From contig CALBLK010000006.1 in assembly GCA_937895845.1 (NCBI GenBank), forward strand, positions 1 to 64,000: 64,000 nucleotides of DNA, in the 5' to 3' direction. This DNA comes from an uncultured Prevotella sp. (GTDB lineage Bacteria > Bacteroidota > Bacteroidia > Bacteroidales > Bacteroidaceae). The notes below the pieces were generated by a model, which worked only from the letters and a program-made list of their open reading frames with translations, was not told the DNA's origin and made no database searches. Position numbers and translations under genes: made by a program. Numbering within the stretch: position 1 is the first letter of the stretch; each line of letters starts with the position of its first letter. Shown in pieces: positions 22,684 through 34,574 of this stretch.

Positions 22684-24357
22684 ATGAAACGTATGATAAA
22701 GCTATTCGCCCTGGCCCTGTCGGTGGCCTGCCTGCCCTTGGCGGGCGCCTTTGCCCAGAAGGACAGGAACCACAACCTGGAGGTTGGCAAGAACCTTGAC
22801 ATCTTCACGCAACTTTACAAGACCCTCGACCTGATGTATGTGGACACCCTCGACCCCGGCGAGGTGGTCGGCACGGGCATCAAGGCCATGCTCAGCAGCC
22901 TGGACCCCTACACGGAATACTACCCCGAGGACAAGCAGAAGGAGCTGAAGATGATGCTCACCGGGAAGTACGCCGGCATAGGCGCGGTGGTGCGCTACCA
23001 CCTAAGGGAGAAGCACGTGATTATCGACGAGCCCTACGAGGGCATGCCGGCTGCCGCGGCCGGGCTGCGCAAGGGCGACATGATTGTGAGCATCGACGGC
23101 AAGCCGATGGCCGGGAAGACCGTGAGCGAGGTGAGTTCCAAGCTGCGCGGCGAGCCGGGAACAAGCTTCATGCTCAAGGTGGAGCGCCCCACGACGGGCA
23201 AGACCTTCACGGTGAAAATCACCAGGCGCAGCATCAAGTTCCCCGACATCCCCTACTACGGCATGCGCGGCGACAGCGTGGGCTACATCGGCCTGACCGG
23301 CTTCACCGAGGGGTGCGCCAAGAACATGCGCCGCTCCTTTGTCGACCTGAAGCAGCGCGGGGCCACCAAGCTGGTGCTCGACCTGCGCAACAACGGCGGC
23401 GGCTCGCTGGCCGAGGCCGTCGAGATTGTCAACATGTGGGTGCCCAAGGGCATCACCCTGGTGGAGACCAGGGGCAAGCAGCGGCAGGCCACGCGCACCT
23501 ACACCACGCGGCAGGAGCCGGTGGACACGCTGATGCCCATCGTGGTGCTGGTCAACGAGGAGACGGCCAGCGCCAGCGAGATTACAGCCGGCTCGCTGCA
23601 AGACCTTGACCGCGCTATAATAATAGGTACGCGCACGTATGGCAAGGGACTCGTGCAGACCCCGTTCGACCTGCCCTACAACACCAGCGTCAAGTTGACC
23701 ACCGGCAAATACTACATTCCCAGCGGGCGGTGCGTGCAGGCCATCAACTACAAGCATTCGGGCGGAGGCTACAGGGAGCGCATCCCCGACAGCCTGACCC
23801 ACGTGTTCCACACCCGCAACGGCCGCGAGGTGCGCGACGGCGGCGGCATCAAGCCCGACATGGAGGTGCGCCCCGACACCATGCCCAACATCGCCGTGTA
23901 CCTTGACCGCATCGACTCCACCGAGGTGATGCTCGACTATGTGGTCGACTACGTGGCCGCACACCCGGCCATTGCGCCCGCCGCCGCGTTCCGCCTCTCC
24001 GACAGCGACTACGCCGAGTTTGTCCGGCGCGTGGTGAAGAGCGGCTTCACCTACGACCAGGTGACCGTGAAGCGCCTGGAGGAGCTCGAGAAGACAGCGC
24101 GCTTCGAGGGCTATTACGACGAGGCGAAGCCCGAGTTCGAGCAGCTGAAAGCCAAGCTGAAGCACAACGTGGCGCGCGACCTCGAACGCCACAAGGACAT
24201 CATCAGGCACATGCTCGAGACCGACATCGTGACAGCCTACCACTACCAGGCCGGGGCCATCGACGCAGCCCTGAACCACGACGCGCTGATGGACGCCGCC
24301 CTGAGGGTGCTGGCCGACAGGGCGGAATACGCCCGGCTGCTAAAGCCGGAAAAATGA
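22684..24357 (+). CDS. S41 family C-terminal processing peptidase
   Basis: A 557-residue exported serine protease. A signal peptide (about 1-24, ending AFAQ) precedes an N-terminal helical region, a PDZ domain (about 90-175, KGDMIVSIDGKPM) and the S41 catalytic core. Ser296 in NEETASASE and Lys321 in GTRTYGKGLVQ form the Ser/Lys dyad with the usual spacing of 25. The C-terminal roughly 140 residues are helical. Such Ctp/Prc enzymes trim periplasmic proteins from hydrophobic C-termini. It stands alone with its own promoter. Confidence 0.94.
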   Translation: MKRMIKLFALALSVACLPLAGAFAQKDRNHNLEVGKNLDIFTQLYKTLDLMYVDTLDPGEVVGTGIKAMLSSLDPYTEYYPEDKQKELKMMLTGKYAGIGAVVRYHLREKHVIIDEPYEGMPAAAAGLRKGDMIVSIDGKPMAGKTVSEVSSKLRGEPGTSFMLKVERPTTGKTFTVKITRRSIKFPDIPYYGMRGDSVGYIGLTGFTEGCAKNMRRSFVDLKQRGATKLVLDLRNNGGGSLAEAVEIVNMWVPKGITLVETRGKQRQATRTYTTRQEPVDTLMPIVVLVNEETASASEITAGSLQDLDRAIIIGTRTYGKGLVQTPFDLPYNTSVKLTTGKYYIPSGRCVQAINYKHSGGGYRERIPDSLTHVFHTRNGREVRDGGGIKPDMEVRPDTMPNIAVYLDRIDSTEVMLDYVVDYVAAHPAIAPAAAFRLSDSDYAEFVRRVVKSGFTYDQVTVKRLEELEKTARFEGYYDEAKPEFEQLKAKLKHNVARDLERHKDIIRHMLETDIVTAYHYQAGAIDAALNHDALMDAALRVLADRAEYARLLKPEK

Positions 24358-24396
24358 CTTTTTTGGCCGCAAAGTGTGAAAAAGTGGCCGAATCGC

Positions 24397-24427
24397 TTGC
24401 TGCAATGTGAAAAAAACCGTAATTTTG
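24397..24427 (+). promoter_or_regulatory. Promoter of the rimP-nusA-infB operon
   Basis: TTG (24397-24399), a 20-base spacer and TAATTTTG (24420-24427) match the Bacteroidetes -33/-7 pattern. Confidence 0.8.
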
Positions 24428-24440
24428 CACCGTTCAGTGG

Positions 24441-24477
24441 AATGAGGGGCTTTGAGAAGCCCCTCATTTTATTTTAA
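24441..24477 (+). terminator. Hairpin with U-rich tail in the rimP leader
   Basis: Perfect 12-base arms (24441-24452 and 24457-24468) with loop TGAG are followed by TTATTTTAA. It lies downstream of the rimP promoter's expected start near 24434, so it may be an attenuator of rimP-nusA-infB as well as the terminator of the protease gene. Confidence 0.75.
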
Positions 24478-24492
24478 TAACAACTTGGATAT

Positions 24493-24960
24493 ATGATTGA
24501 CAAGAACGCTGTAAAGGCAGCTGTTGAGCAGTGGTTGCAAGGCAACGACTACTTTCTGGTGGACGTGGTGATGGGGCCGGACGACCGCATCGTGGTGGAG
24601 ATAGACCACAATGACGGCGTCTGGATTGAAGACTGCGCCGAACTGAGCCGCTTTCTCCAGGACAGGCTGGGGGACGAGCTGGGCAACTACGAGCTGGAGG
24701 TGGGGTCGGCCGGCATCGGCCAGCCTTTCAAGGTGCCGCAGCAATACATGAATCATATCGGCAAGGAGGTGGAGGTGCTCGGCGCTGACGGCAAGAAAGT
24801 GCAGGGCGTGCTCACCGCAGTCAGCGGCACCGGCTTCACGGTGACCGTCAGGGAAAAGCAGAAGGTGGAAGGCAAGAAGCGCCCCGTGATGGCCGACGTG
24901 GAAAAGGCTTTCGACATGAACGGGGTGAAGTACACCAAGTATCTGCTCAACTTCAAATAG
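24493..24960 (+). CDS. rimP: Ribosome maturation factor RimP
   Basis: A 155-residue protein of the RimP family, which helps assemble the 30S subunit. The N-terminal alpha/beta domain has VVMGPDDRIVVEIDHNDGV, and the GSAGIGQPFKVPQQYMNHIG segment is typical. The C-terminal domain is SH3-like. It begins the operon rimP-nusA-infB, conserved across bacteria, and the gap to nusA is 65 bases. Cytoplasmic. Confidence 0.94.
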   Translation: MIDKNAVKAAVEQWLQGNDYFLVDVVMGPDDRIVVEIDHNDGVWIEDCAELSRFLQDRLGDELGNYELEVGSAGIGQPFKVPQQYMNHIGKEVEVLGADGKKVQGVLTAVSGTGFTVTVREKQKVEGKKRPVMADVEKAFDMNGVKYTKYLLNFK

Positions 24961-25025
24961 CGAGAGGGGCCCCACAGGTCCCTTTTGTCAGTTATAGACG
25001 AAACAATAAAAAACAGAATACAACC

Positions 25026-26291
25026 ATGGCAGTAAAGAAAGAGGAAAAGGGTCCGAGCATGATCGAGACCTTCCAGGAGTTTAAGGAGACCAAGAACATT
25101 GACCGCACCACCCTGGTGAGCGTCCTTGAGGAGAGCTTCCGCAACGTGATTGCCAAGATGTTTGGCAGCGACGAGAACTTCGACGTCATCGTCAACCCCG
25201 ACAAGGGCGACTTCGAGATTCACCGCAACCGCGTGGTCGTGGCCGACGGCGAGGTGCAGGACGAGAACAAGGAGATATCGCTCTCTGACGCGCAGAAGAT
25301 CGAGCCCGACTACGAAATCGGCGAGGAGGTGAGCGAGGAGGTGAACTTCAGCAAGTTCGGCCGGCGCGCCATCCTGAACCTCCGCCAGACCCTGGCCTCC
25401 AAAATCCTTGAGCTGGAGCACGACTCGCTCTACAACAAGTACAAGGAAAAGGTGGGACAGGTGGTCAGCGGCGAGGTCTACCAGATGTGGAAGCGCGAGG
25501 TGCTCGTCATCGACGACGAGGGCAACGAGCTCCACCTGCCCAAGAGCGAGCAGATACCGGCCGACAACTACCACAAGGGGGAGACCGTGCGCGCCATCGT
25601 GCTGCGCGTGGACAACGAGAACAACAACCCGCGCATCATCCTGAGCCGCACCAGCCCGCAGTTCCTCGAGCGCCTGCTCGAGGCCGAGGTGCCCGAGATT
25701 GCCGACGGACTGATCACCATCAAGCGCGTGGCCCGCATACCGGGCGAGCGCGCCAAGGTGGCCGTCGAGAGCTACGACGAGCGCATCGACCCCGTAGGGG
25801 CCTGCGTGGGCGTGAGGGGAAGCCGCGTTCACGGCATCGTTCGCGAGCTGTGCAACGAGAACATCGATGTCATCAACTACTCAAGCAACACCAAGCTGTT
25901 CATCCAGCGCGCGCTCAGTCCGGCCAAGGTGTCAAGCATCACGCTTGACGAGGAGAACCGCAGGGCAGAGGTGTACCTCCAGCCCGAAGAGGTGTCGCTG
26001 GCCATCGGCCGAGGCGGAATGAACATCAAGCTGGCCTCACTGCTCACAGAGCTTACCATCGACGTGTTCCGCGTGGTGAACGAGGGCGAGGAGGACGAGG
26101 ACATCTACCTTGACGAGTTCTCCGACGAAATCGACCAGTGGGTCATCGACGCCGTCAAGGCCCTCGGCCTGGACACCGCGAAGGCCGTGCTCAACGCGCC
26201 GCGCGAGATGCTGATCGAGAAGGCCGACCTCGAGGAGGAGACCGTCGACCAGATGCTCAAGGTGCTGAAGGCAGAGTTTGAGAGAGAATAA
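25026..26291 (+). CDS. nusA: Transcription termination/antitermination protein NusA
   Basis: A 421-residue NusA with the N-terminal RNA-polymerase-binding domain (about 1-130), an S1 domain (about 135-200), and two KH domains (about 200-345; VGACVGVRGSRV is the first KH motif). A single helical C-terminal region (about 350-421) follows, with a helix-hairpin-helix-like segment. It lacks the two acidic repeats of the E. coli form, as in most Bacteroidetes. It modulates pausing, termination and rRNA antitermination. Placed between rimP and infB, 38 bases before infB. Confidence 0.96.
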   Translation: MAVKKEEKGPSMIETFQEFKETKNIDRTTLVSVLEESFRNVIAKMFGSDENFDVIVNPDKGDFEIHRNRVVVADGEVQDENKEISLSDAQKIEPDYEIGEEVSEEVNFSKFGRRAILNLRQTLASKILELEHDSLYNKYKEKVGQVVSGEVYQMWKREVLVIDDEGNELHLPKSEQIPADNYHKGETVRAIVLRVDNENNNPRIILSRTSPQFLERLLEAEVPEIADGLITIKRVARIPGERAKVAVESYDERIDPVGACVGVRGSRVHGIVRELCNENIDVINYSSNTKLFIQRALSPAKVSSITLDEENRRAEVYLQPEEVSLAIGRGGMNIKLASLLTELTIDVFRVVNEGEEDEDIYLDEFSDEIDQWVIDAVKALGLDTAKAVLNAPREMLIEKADLEEETVDQMLKVLKAEFERE

Positions 26292-26329
26292 GATTAAGGA
26301 AAGGGGAAACATATCCAAATACGAAAAGA

Positions 26330-29296
<2,967 letters not shown>

Positions 29297-29321
29297 GGCC
29301 TCTCTTTCCATGCACAGCCCG

Positions 29322-29366
29322 GGCCGGGGCGGCGGAATGTCATCCGCCGCCCCGGCCTGTCTCTTT
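29322..29366 (+). terminator. Terminator of the rimP-nusA-infB operon
   Basis: Perfect 15-base GC-rich arms (29322-29336 and 29343-29357) with a six-base loop, followed by TGTCTCTTTT. Confidence 0.8.
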
Positions 29367-29396
29367 TGTACAGGCCGCCCGCATTTTCCGCACCAA

Positions 29397-29527
29397 TTTC
29401 CCAAGCGGCCGGTTCCGGCCCGCCAAACGGTTCGTCCCGGCGCGCCAGACGGCCAGTTTCGGCACGCGGTTCGGGCCGTTTCGCACGGTGAAACCGGCCG
29501 TCCGGCAAGCCGGAACAGGCCGTTTCA
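29397..29527. repeat. Six-unit tandem array of the 22-bp palindromic repeat
   Basis: Units begin at 29397, 29419, 29441, 29463, 29484 and 29506; five are 22 bases and one 21. The pattern is close to that of the array at 11779 (CGCCAAACGG then a CCGTTTCGG-like half). It occupies the middle of the 454-base gap after infB; the remainder holds the infB terminator, a promoter and a leader. Confidence 0.82.
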
Positions 29528-29583
29528 AAAAAGCCATGGGAAAATACGCCGCGGAAAGGCAGGAATAATAAAAATAAAATGTA

Positions 29584-29591
29584 TATCTTTG
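29584..29591 (+). promoter_or_regulatory. -7 promoter element of the DUF362-TonB unit
   Basis: TATCTTTG in an AT-rich patch (AATAAAATGTA upstream) that contrasts with the GC-rich flanks. It implies a leader of about 155 bases. Confidence 0.75.
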
Positions 29592-29597
29592 CAGCAA

Positions 29598-29750
29598 GCG
29601 AAAGGGCCGGGGGCAGCCCCATGACTGCACCGGCTGCGAGGCGCGCGCGACGCACGCAACGGCCAAAGGAGCAGGACATTGCGGACAGCCGCAAGCGCTT
29701 GCCTTGCTGAAACATACGAATGTCACAACAAATACTAAAAAGACAACAGC
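29598..29750 (+). other. Structured 5' leader of the DUF362 gene
   Basis: The leader can form at least two stem-loops. One pairs GCCGG (29606-29610) with CCGGC (29630-29634) and contains an inner GCAG/CTGC. The other is TTGCGG-ACAG-CCGCAA (29679-29694). The length and structure would suit a cis-regulatory RNA, but I see no conserved core of a known riboswitch, including cobalamin. Confidence 0.4.
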
Positions 29751-30752
29751 ATGAAAAGATTTCTATTATTGATGTCGGTGACGGTTCTCGCTGCCATCGA
29801 GGTTATGGCACAGGACAGGAAAACATCCTGCGGAAACCGCTGCATGAAGGACAGCGTGGCCACCGTGTATCTCACCAAGAAAATCACCCCCGAGGCCCTG
29901 GTCAGCATCTACAAGGCCATGGGCGTGAAGGCCAGGGGCCGCGTGGCGATCAAGATATCCACCGGCGAGTCAAGCCGCACCAACCACCTGCGCCCCGACT
30001 TCATCAAGCCGCTGGTCGACGAGGTGCACGGCACGCTCGTGGAGTGCAACACAGCCTACGGCGGCGCGCGCTCGACCACCGAGAGCCACAGGAAGGCCAT
30101 CGCCGAGCGCGGCTACGACAAGATAGCCAGGGTTGACATCATGGATGCCGACGGCTCGATGGAGCTGCCCGTGCGCGACACCACATGGATCAAGTACGAC
30201 CTGGTGGGCTCGCACCTGAAGAACTACGACTTCATGATTAACCTCGCCCACTTCAAGGGGCACCAGATGGGCGGCTTCGGAGGCGTGCTGAAGAACCAGA
30301 GCATCGGCGTGGCCTCGGCCGACGGAAAGGCCTATATCCACACGGCCGGCAAGCAGCGCACGGTGAAAGACCTGTGGCACTACGCGGGCAACCAGGACGG
30401 GTTCCTCGAGGCGATGGCAACGGCTGCCACCGCCGTGCACGACTATTTCAAGCAGCCGGGCAAGAACATTGTCTACATCAACGTGATGAACAACATGAGC
30501 ATCGACTGCGACTGCAACGGCAACCCCCAGCACCCGATGATCAAGGACTACGGCATCATGGCGAGCACCGACCCCGTGGCGCTCGACAGGGCCTGCCTCG
30601 ACGTGGTGTTCAACTACGACTCCAAGGAGGGCGACACAGCGGTGCCCCTGCAGGAGCGCATCCGCAAGATGCACGGCACCCACACCGTTGACCACGCGGC
30701 GAAGATAGGCCTGGGCACGCTGAAGTACAGGATTGTGGACCTTGACAAATAG
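29751..30752 (+). CDS. Exported DUF362-domain protein
   Basis: A 333-residue protein with a signal peptide (about 1-21, ending VMAQ) and a DUF362 domain over nearly all the rest. Features include a Cys pair CGNRC near residues 27-31, the NLAHFKGHQMGGFGGVLK segment, and a SIDCDCNGNPQHP cysteine motif near residue 250. DUF362 proteins are often linked to iron-sulfur or metal chemistry, but no function is established. It is 27 bases ahead of a TonB-dependent receptor, which suggests a shared role in metal or cofactor uptake. That is inference. Confidence 0.85.
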   Translation: MKRFLLLMSVTVLAAIEVMAQDRKTSCGNRCMKDSVATVYLTKKITPEALVSIYKAMGVKARGRVAIKISTGESSRTNHLRPDFIKPLVDEVHGTLVECNTAYGGARSTTESHRKAIAERGYDKIARVDIMDADGSMELPVRDTTWIKYDLVGSHLKNYDFMINLAHFKGHQMGGFGGVLKNQSIGVASADGKAYIHTAGKQRTVKDLWHYAGNQDGFLEAMATAATAVHDYFKQPGKNIVYINVMNNMSIDCDCNGNPQHPMIKDYGIMASTDPVALDRACLDVVFNYDSKEGDTAVPLQERIRKMHGTHTVDHAAKIGLGTLKYRIVDLDK

Positions 30753-30779
30753 AAACGGCGCAACAGACTTCCTTGCTTG

Positions 30780-32648
30780 ATGAAGAACAGAACCATTCCA
30801 CTGCTCATAGCGGTGGCGGCGGGCGGCGCCCTCAGCGCCGCCGCAGCAGAGCCGGCCGACTCGGCTAGCCTCTCCGAGGTTGTGGTCACGGGCACGCGCA
30901 GTGTCACCGACACCAGGCACCTGCCCATGACGGTGACCGTCATCGGGCGCGAGAGGCTCACGGCCAGCCACGAGCAGTCGGTCCTGCCCACCGTGATGCA
31001 GCAGGTGCCCGGACTGTTTGTCACCTCGCGCGCCATGATGGGCTACGGCATGTCTACCGGCGGCTCGGGCAACATCAGCCTTCGCGGCCTCAGCGGCGGC
31101 AGCGGCCAGCTGCTGGTGCTCATTGACGGGCACCCCCAGTACAGCGGCATCTACGGCCACCCCATCGCCGACAGCTACCAGACCATGCTCGCCGAGCGCG
31201 TGGAGGTGCTCCGCGGGCCGGCATCGGCACTCTACGGCAGCAACGCCATGGGGGGCGTGATGAACATCGTGACGCGGAAGATGGCGCACGACGGCACGCG
31301 CGCCTCGGCCACCCTCAGCGGCGGAAGCTACGGAACGGCGGAGGCCGAGGCCACGGTCCAGACCAAGGCGGGGGCCTTCAGCAGCACCGTGTCGGCCCAG
31401 TACGGGCGCACCGACAACCACCGCCCGCACATGGGCTTCGAGCAGTATGGCGGCTATGTGAAGCTGGGCTACGACATCTCGCCCCACTGGAACGCCAGGG
31501 CTGACGCCGACGTGACCCACTTCAACGCGCAGTACCCGGGCCGCGTGCAAAGCCCCGTCTACGGCGCCTGCCAGTGGATAACGCGGGGCGCGGCCTCGGC
31601 CGCGGTGGAGAACAGCTACCGCAACACCAGCGGGGCCGTCAGCGTCTACTCCAACTTCGGCCGCCACAAGATTGACGACGGCACCCAGGACCCCGCCCTT
31701 TCAACCAACCGCTACTTCCGCTCGAAAGACGCGCTCACCGGGGTGTCGGTCTACCAGAGCGCGCAGCTCTTCGCCGGCAACCGCGTCACGGTGGGCGCGG
31801 ACTACCGGCACATCTACGGGCACGCCTACTACACATCGAAGGAGACCGGCGAGGTGATGGACACGCCCAACAAGCAGAGCGGGCGCTCCCACCGCAACGA
31901 GATTGCTGTCTACGCCGACTTCAGGCAGGACCTGCTGCCGTGGCTCACCGTGGATGCCGGCATCCGGGCTGACCACCACAGCGTCACGGGCACCGAATGG
32001 GTGCCGCAGGCGGGCCTGGTGGTGCGCCCCGTGACCACCGGCGAGCTCAAGCTGGTGGCGGCCAAGGGCTTCCGCAACCCCACCATGCGCGAGCTTTACC
32101 TCTACCCGCCGTCGAACGAGGAGCTGAGGCCCGAGCGGCTGTGGAACTGCGAGCTGGCGTGGCAGCAGCGCACGGGACGGCTCAGCTACGGCGCCAACCT
32201 CTACTGCATCAAGGGTGACAACATGATTCAGACAGTGGACAGGAGGAACACCAACACCGGCGCCATTGAGAACCGCGGGGCGGAGGCCGAGCTGGCCTTC
32301 ACCCTTGGCCGCCACTGGAGCGTGACCACCAACCACTCGTGGCTCCACATGAAGAACAAGGTGGTGGCCGCCCCCGAGTACAAGGGCTTCGCGGGCGCTG
32401 ACTACCGCAGCGACCGCCTGCGCGCCAGCGCCACGCTGCAGTACATCGCCAACCTGTACACCGCCGTGGGCAGCAACGCCACAAAGGAGTCGTTCTGCCT
32501 CCTGGGCCTGGCGGTGAGCTACGCCGCGGCCCCCCACCTCACCGTGTGGGCCAGGGGCGAGAACCTGCTGGCGCAGGACTACGAGATTAACCAGGGCTAC
32601 CCCATGCCGCGGGCCACGGTGATGGCCGGCATCCGGCTTGACTTCTGA
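30780..32648 (+). CDS. TonB-dependent outer-membrane receptor (BtuB/siderophore-receptor-like)
   Basis: A 622-residue TonB receptor without the N-terminal carboxypeptidase-like domain of SusC proteins. A signal peptide (about 1-23) is followed by the TonB box region SLSEVVVTGTRS. Then come the plug domain (about 45-155, RVEVLRGPASALYGSNAMGG) and a 22-strand barrel ending in the aromatic C-terminal strand ATVMAGIRLDF. The size and plug resemble B12 and siderophore receptors; the ligand is not certain. A TTG three bases upstream was rejected in favour of the ATG. Likely co-transcribed with the DUF362 gene. Confidence 0.93.
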   Translation: MKNRTIPLLIAVAAGGALSAAAAEPADSASLSEVVVTGTRSVTDTRHLPMTVTVIGRERLTASHEQSVLPTVMQQVPGLFVTSRAMMGYGMSTGGSGNISLRGLSGGSGQLLVLIDGHPQYSGIYGHPIADSYQTMLAERVEVLRGPASALYGSNAMGGVMNIVTRKMAHDGTRASATLSGGSYGTAEAEATVQTKAGAFSSTVSAQYGRTDNHRPHMGFEQYGGYVKLGYDISPHWNARADADVTHFNAQYPGRVQSPVYGACQWITRGAASAAVENSYRNTSGAVSVYSNFGRHKIDDGTQDPALSTNRYFRSKDALTGVSVYQSAQLFAGNRVTVGADYRHIYGHAYYTSKETGEVMDTPNKQSGRSHRNEIAVYADFRQDLLPWLTVDAGIRADHHSVTGTEWVPQAGLVVRPVTTGELKLVAAKGFRNPTMRELYLYPPSNEELRPERLWNCELAWQQRTGRLSYGANLYCIKGDNMIQTVDRRNTNTGAIENRGAEAELAFTLGRHWSVTTNHSWLHMKNKVVAAPEYKGFAGADYRSDRLRASATLQYIANLYTAVGSNATKESFCLLGLAVSYAAAPHLTVWARGENLLAQDYEINQGYPMPRATVMAGIRLDF

Positions 32649-32760
32649 CACTGAAAGCGGGGCTTCACCCTGGAGCGGCAGGACGGCAGCGGCTGCACCT
32701 GGGGCGCGCCGCCCGCCACCGGCAAGCAAATTCGCAAACTTACTTTTATCACACTTAGCA

Positions 32761-34512
32761 ATGAAATACATCAACAACATCAAGTCACCGGCCGACGTGA
32801 AGCGCCTGTCGGTGGAGGAAATGACGGAGCTGGCCTCCGAGATGCGCACCCTGCTCATCGAGAAGCTCAGCGTACGCGGCGGCCACTGCGGCCCCAATCT
32901 GGGCATCGTAGAGGCCACCATCGCCCTGCACTACGTGTTCAACTCGCCCGAGGACAAGATTGTGTTCGACGTGTCCCACCAGAGCTACTCCCACAAGATG
33001 CTCACCGGCAGGGCCGAGGCCTTCATGTCGCCCGCCCACTACGGCGACGTGTCGGGCTACACGGAGCCTTCCGAGAGCGTGCACGACCAGTTCGTCGTCG
33101 GCCACACCTCGACCTCCGTCAGCCTGGCCTGCGGACTGGCCAAGGGGCGCGACCTGCGCGGGGGGCGCAACAACGTGATTGCCGTGATCGGCGACGGCTC
33201 GCTCAGCGGCGGCGAGGCGCTCGAAGGACTTGACTGGGCCGCCGAGCTGGGCACCAACCTTATCATCATCGTGAACGACAACCAGATGTCTATCGCCGAG
33301 GACCACGGCGGACTCTACCGCAACCTCGCGCAGCTCAGGGAGAGCCGCGGCGAATGCCCGGACAACCTGTTCCGCGCCATGGGACTGGACTACATGTATG
33401 TGGACAAGGGCAACGACATCGCCTCGCTGATTGCGGCGTTCAGGAAGGTGAAGGGCACCGGCCACCCCGTGGTGGTGCACATCAACACGCTGAAGGGCAA
33501 GGGCTACAAGCCGGCCGAGACCGACAAGGAGCACTGGCACTGGACCATGCCCTTCGACATCGCCACCGGGAAGCCCAAGACGGCCCCCGGCGAGGGCTAC
33601 GAAGAGCTGACAGCCACCCACCTGCTCAGGCTGATGAAGGCCGACAAGGCCGTTTGCGCCATCACTGCCGGCACGCCCAACATCTGGGCATGGACACCCG
33701 AACGCCGCAAGGAGGCCGGAAGTCAGTTTGTCGACGTGGGCATCGCCGAGGAGCACGCCGTGGCCCTGGCCTCGGGCATCGCCAAGGCGGGCGGCAAGCC
33801 GGTGTTCGGCGTGTGCAGCTCGTTCCTGCAACGCACCTACGACCAGCTGTCGCAAGACCTCTGCATCAACGACAGCCCCGCCACCATCCTGGTTATCAAG
33901 GGTTCGCTGTCGTCGATGAACGACGTGACCCACCTGTGCCACTTTGACATCCCGCTGCTGGCCAACATCCCCAACCTGGTCTATCTCGCGCCGACCAACC
34001 GCGAGGAGTACCTGGCCATGCTCGACTGGAGCCTCGGCTACCGCGAGCACCCCGTGGCCATCCGCATGCCGGTGGGGCCGCTCACCCCGGCCAGGCGCGC
34101 CGTGCCGGCCGACTACTCGGAGCTTAACCGCTACGAGGTGGCCGCCAGCGGAAAGGACGTGGCCATCCTCGGACTGGGCAACTTCTTCGCGCTCGGCGAG
34201 GCCGTATGCGAGCGGCTGAAAGGGCACGGCATCAGCGCCACACTCGTCAACCCACGCTATATCACGGGCATTGACACCGCGCTGATGGAGCGTCTGAAGG
34301 GCAGCCACCGCCTGGTGGTGACCCTCGAGGACGGCGCCCTCGACGGCGGCTTTGGCGAGAAGATAGCCCGCTATTTCGGGCCGTCAGACATGAAGGTGCT
34401 GTGCTACGGCGCGAGAAAGGCGTTTGCCGACCGCTATGATGTCAAGGCTTTCCTGGCCGAGAACCGCCTTCGCGACGACCTGATAGCCGAGGACATCCTC
34501 GCCACGCTGTGA
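32761..34512 (+). CDS. Divergent 1-deoxy-D-xylulose-5-phosphate synthase-like enzyme
   Basis: A 583-residue thiamine-diphosphate enzyme of the DXS/transketolase family, shorter than the usual 620-640. His42 in RGGHCGPNLG, the TPP motif IGDGSLSGG and the catalytic glutamate Glu330 in VGIAEEHAV are kept, as is FLQRTYDQ. By manual alignment, the arginine and aspartate of the DXS substrate loop (DRAG..GADGQTH in E. coli) are replaced by Lys and Asn (IKGSLSSMNDVTH). The alignment is ungapped and approximate. DXS makes the first MEP-pathway intermediate from pyruvate and glyceraldehyde phosphate; this copy may use another aldehyde. The start at 32761 is preceded by an AT-rich patch. Confidence 0.82.
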   Translation: MKYINNIKSPADVKRLSVEEMTELASEMRTLLIEKLSVRGGHCGPNLGIVEATIALHYVFNSPEDKIVFDVSHQSYSHKMLTGRAEAFMSPAHYGDVSGYTEPSESVHDQFVVGHTSTSVSLACGLAKGRDLRGGRNNVIAVIGDGSLSGGEALEGLDWAAELGTNLIIIVNDNQMSIAEDHGGLYRNLAQLRESRGECPDNLFRAMGLDYMYVDKGNDIASLIAAFRKVKGTGHPVVVHINTLKGKGYKPAETDKEHWHWTMPFDIATGKPKTAPGEGYEELTATHLLRLMKADKAVCAITAGTPNIWAWTPERRKEAGSQFVDVGIAEEHAVALASGIAKAGGKPVFGVCSSFLQRTYDQLSQDLCINDSPATILVIKGSLSSMNDVTHLCHFDIPLLANIPNLVYLAPTNREEYLAMLDWSLGYREHPVAIRMPVGPLTPARRAVPADYSELNRYEVAASGKDVAILGLGNFFALGEAVCERLKGHGISATLVNPRYITGIDTALMERLKGSHRLVVTLEDGALDGGFGEKIARYFGPSDMKVLCYGARKAFADRYDVKAFLAENRLRDDLIAEDILATL

Positions 34513-34574
34513 ACAAGTCTGTCATCAAATCTGCCACAACACCGTCAGAAAGTGAAATACAGAGGCTGTTTTGA

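Noticed and set aside
29598..29750. Cobalamin riboswitch before the BtuB-like receptor
   Set aside because: The conserved B12-box core is not found; only generic stem-loops are visible.
29970..31667. 565-residue open frame on the minus strand
   Set aside because: Antisense to the DUF362 and TonB receptor genes; no motif, start site or promoter.
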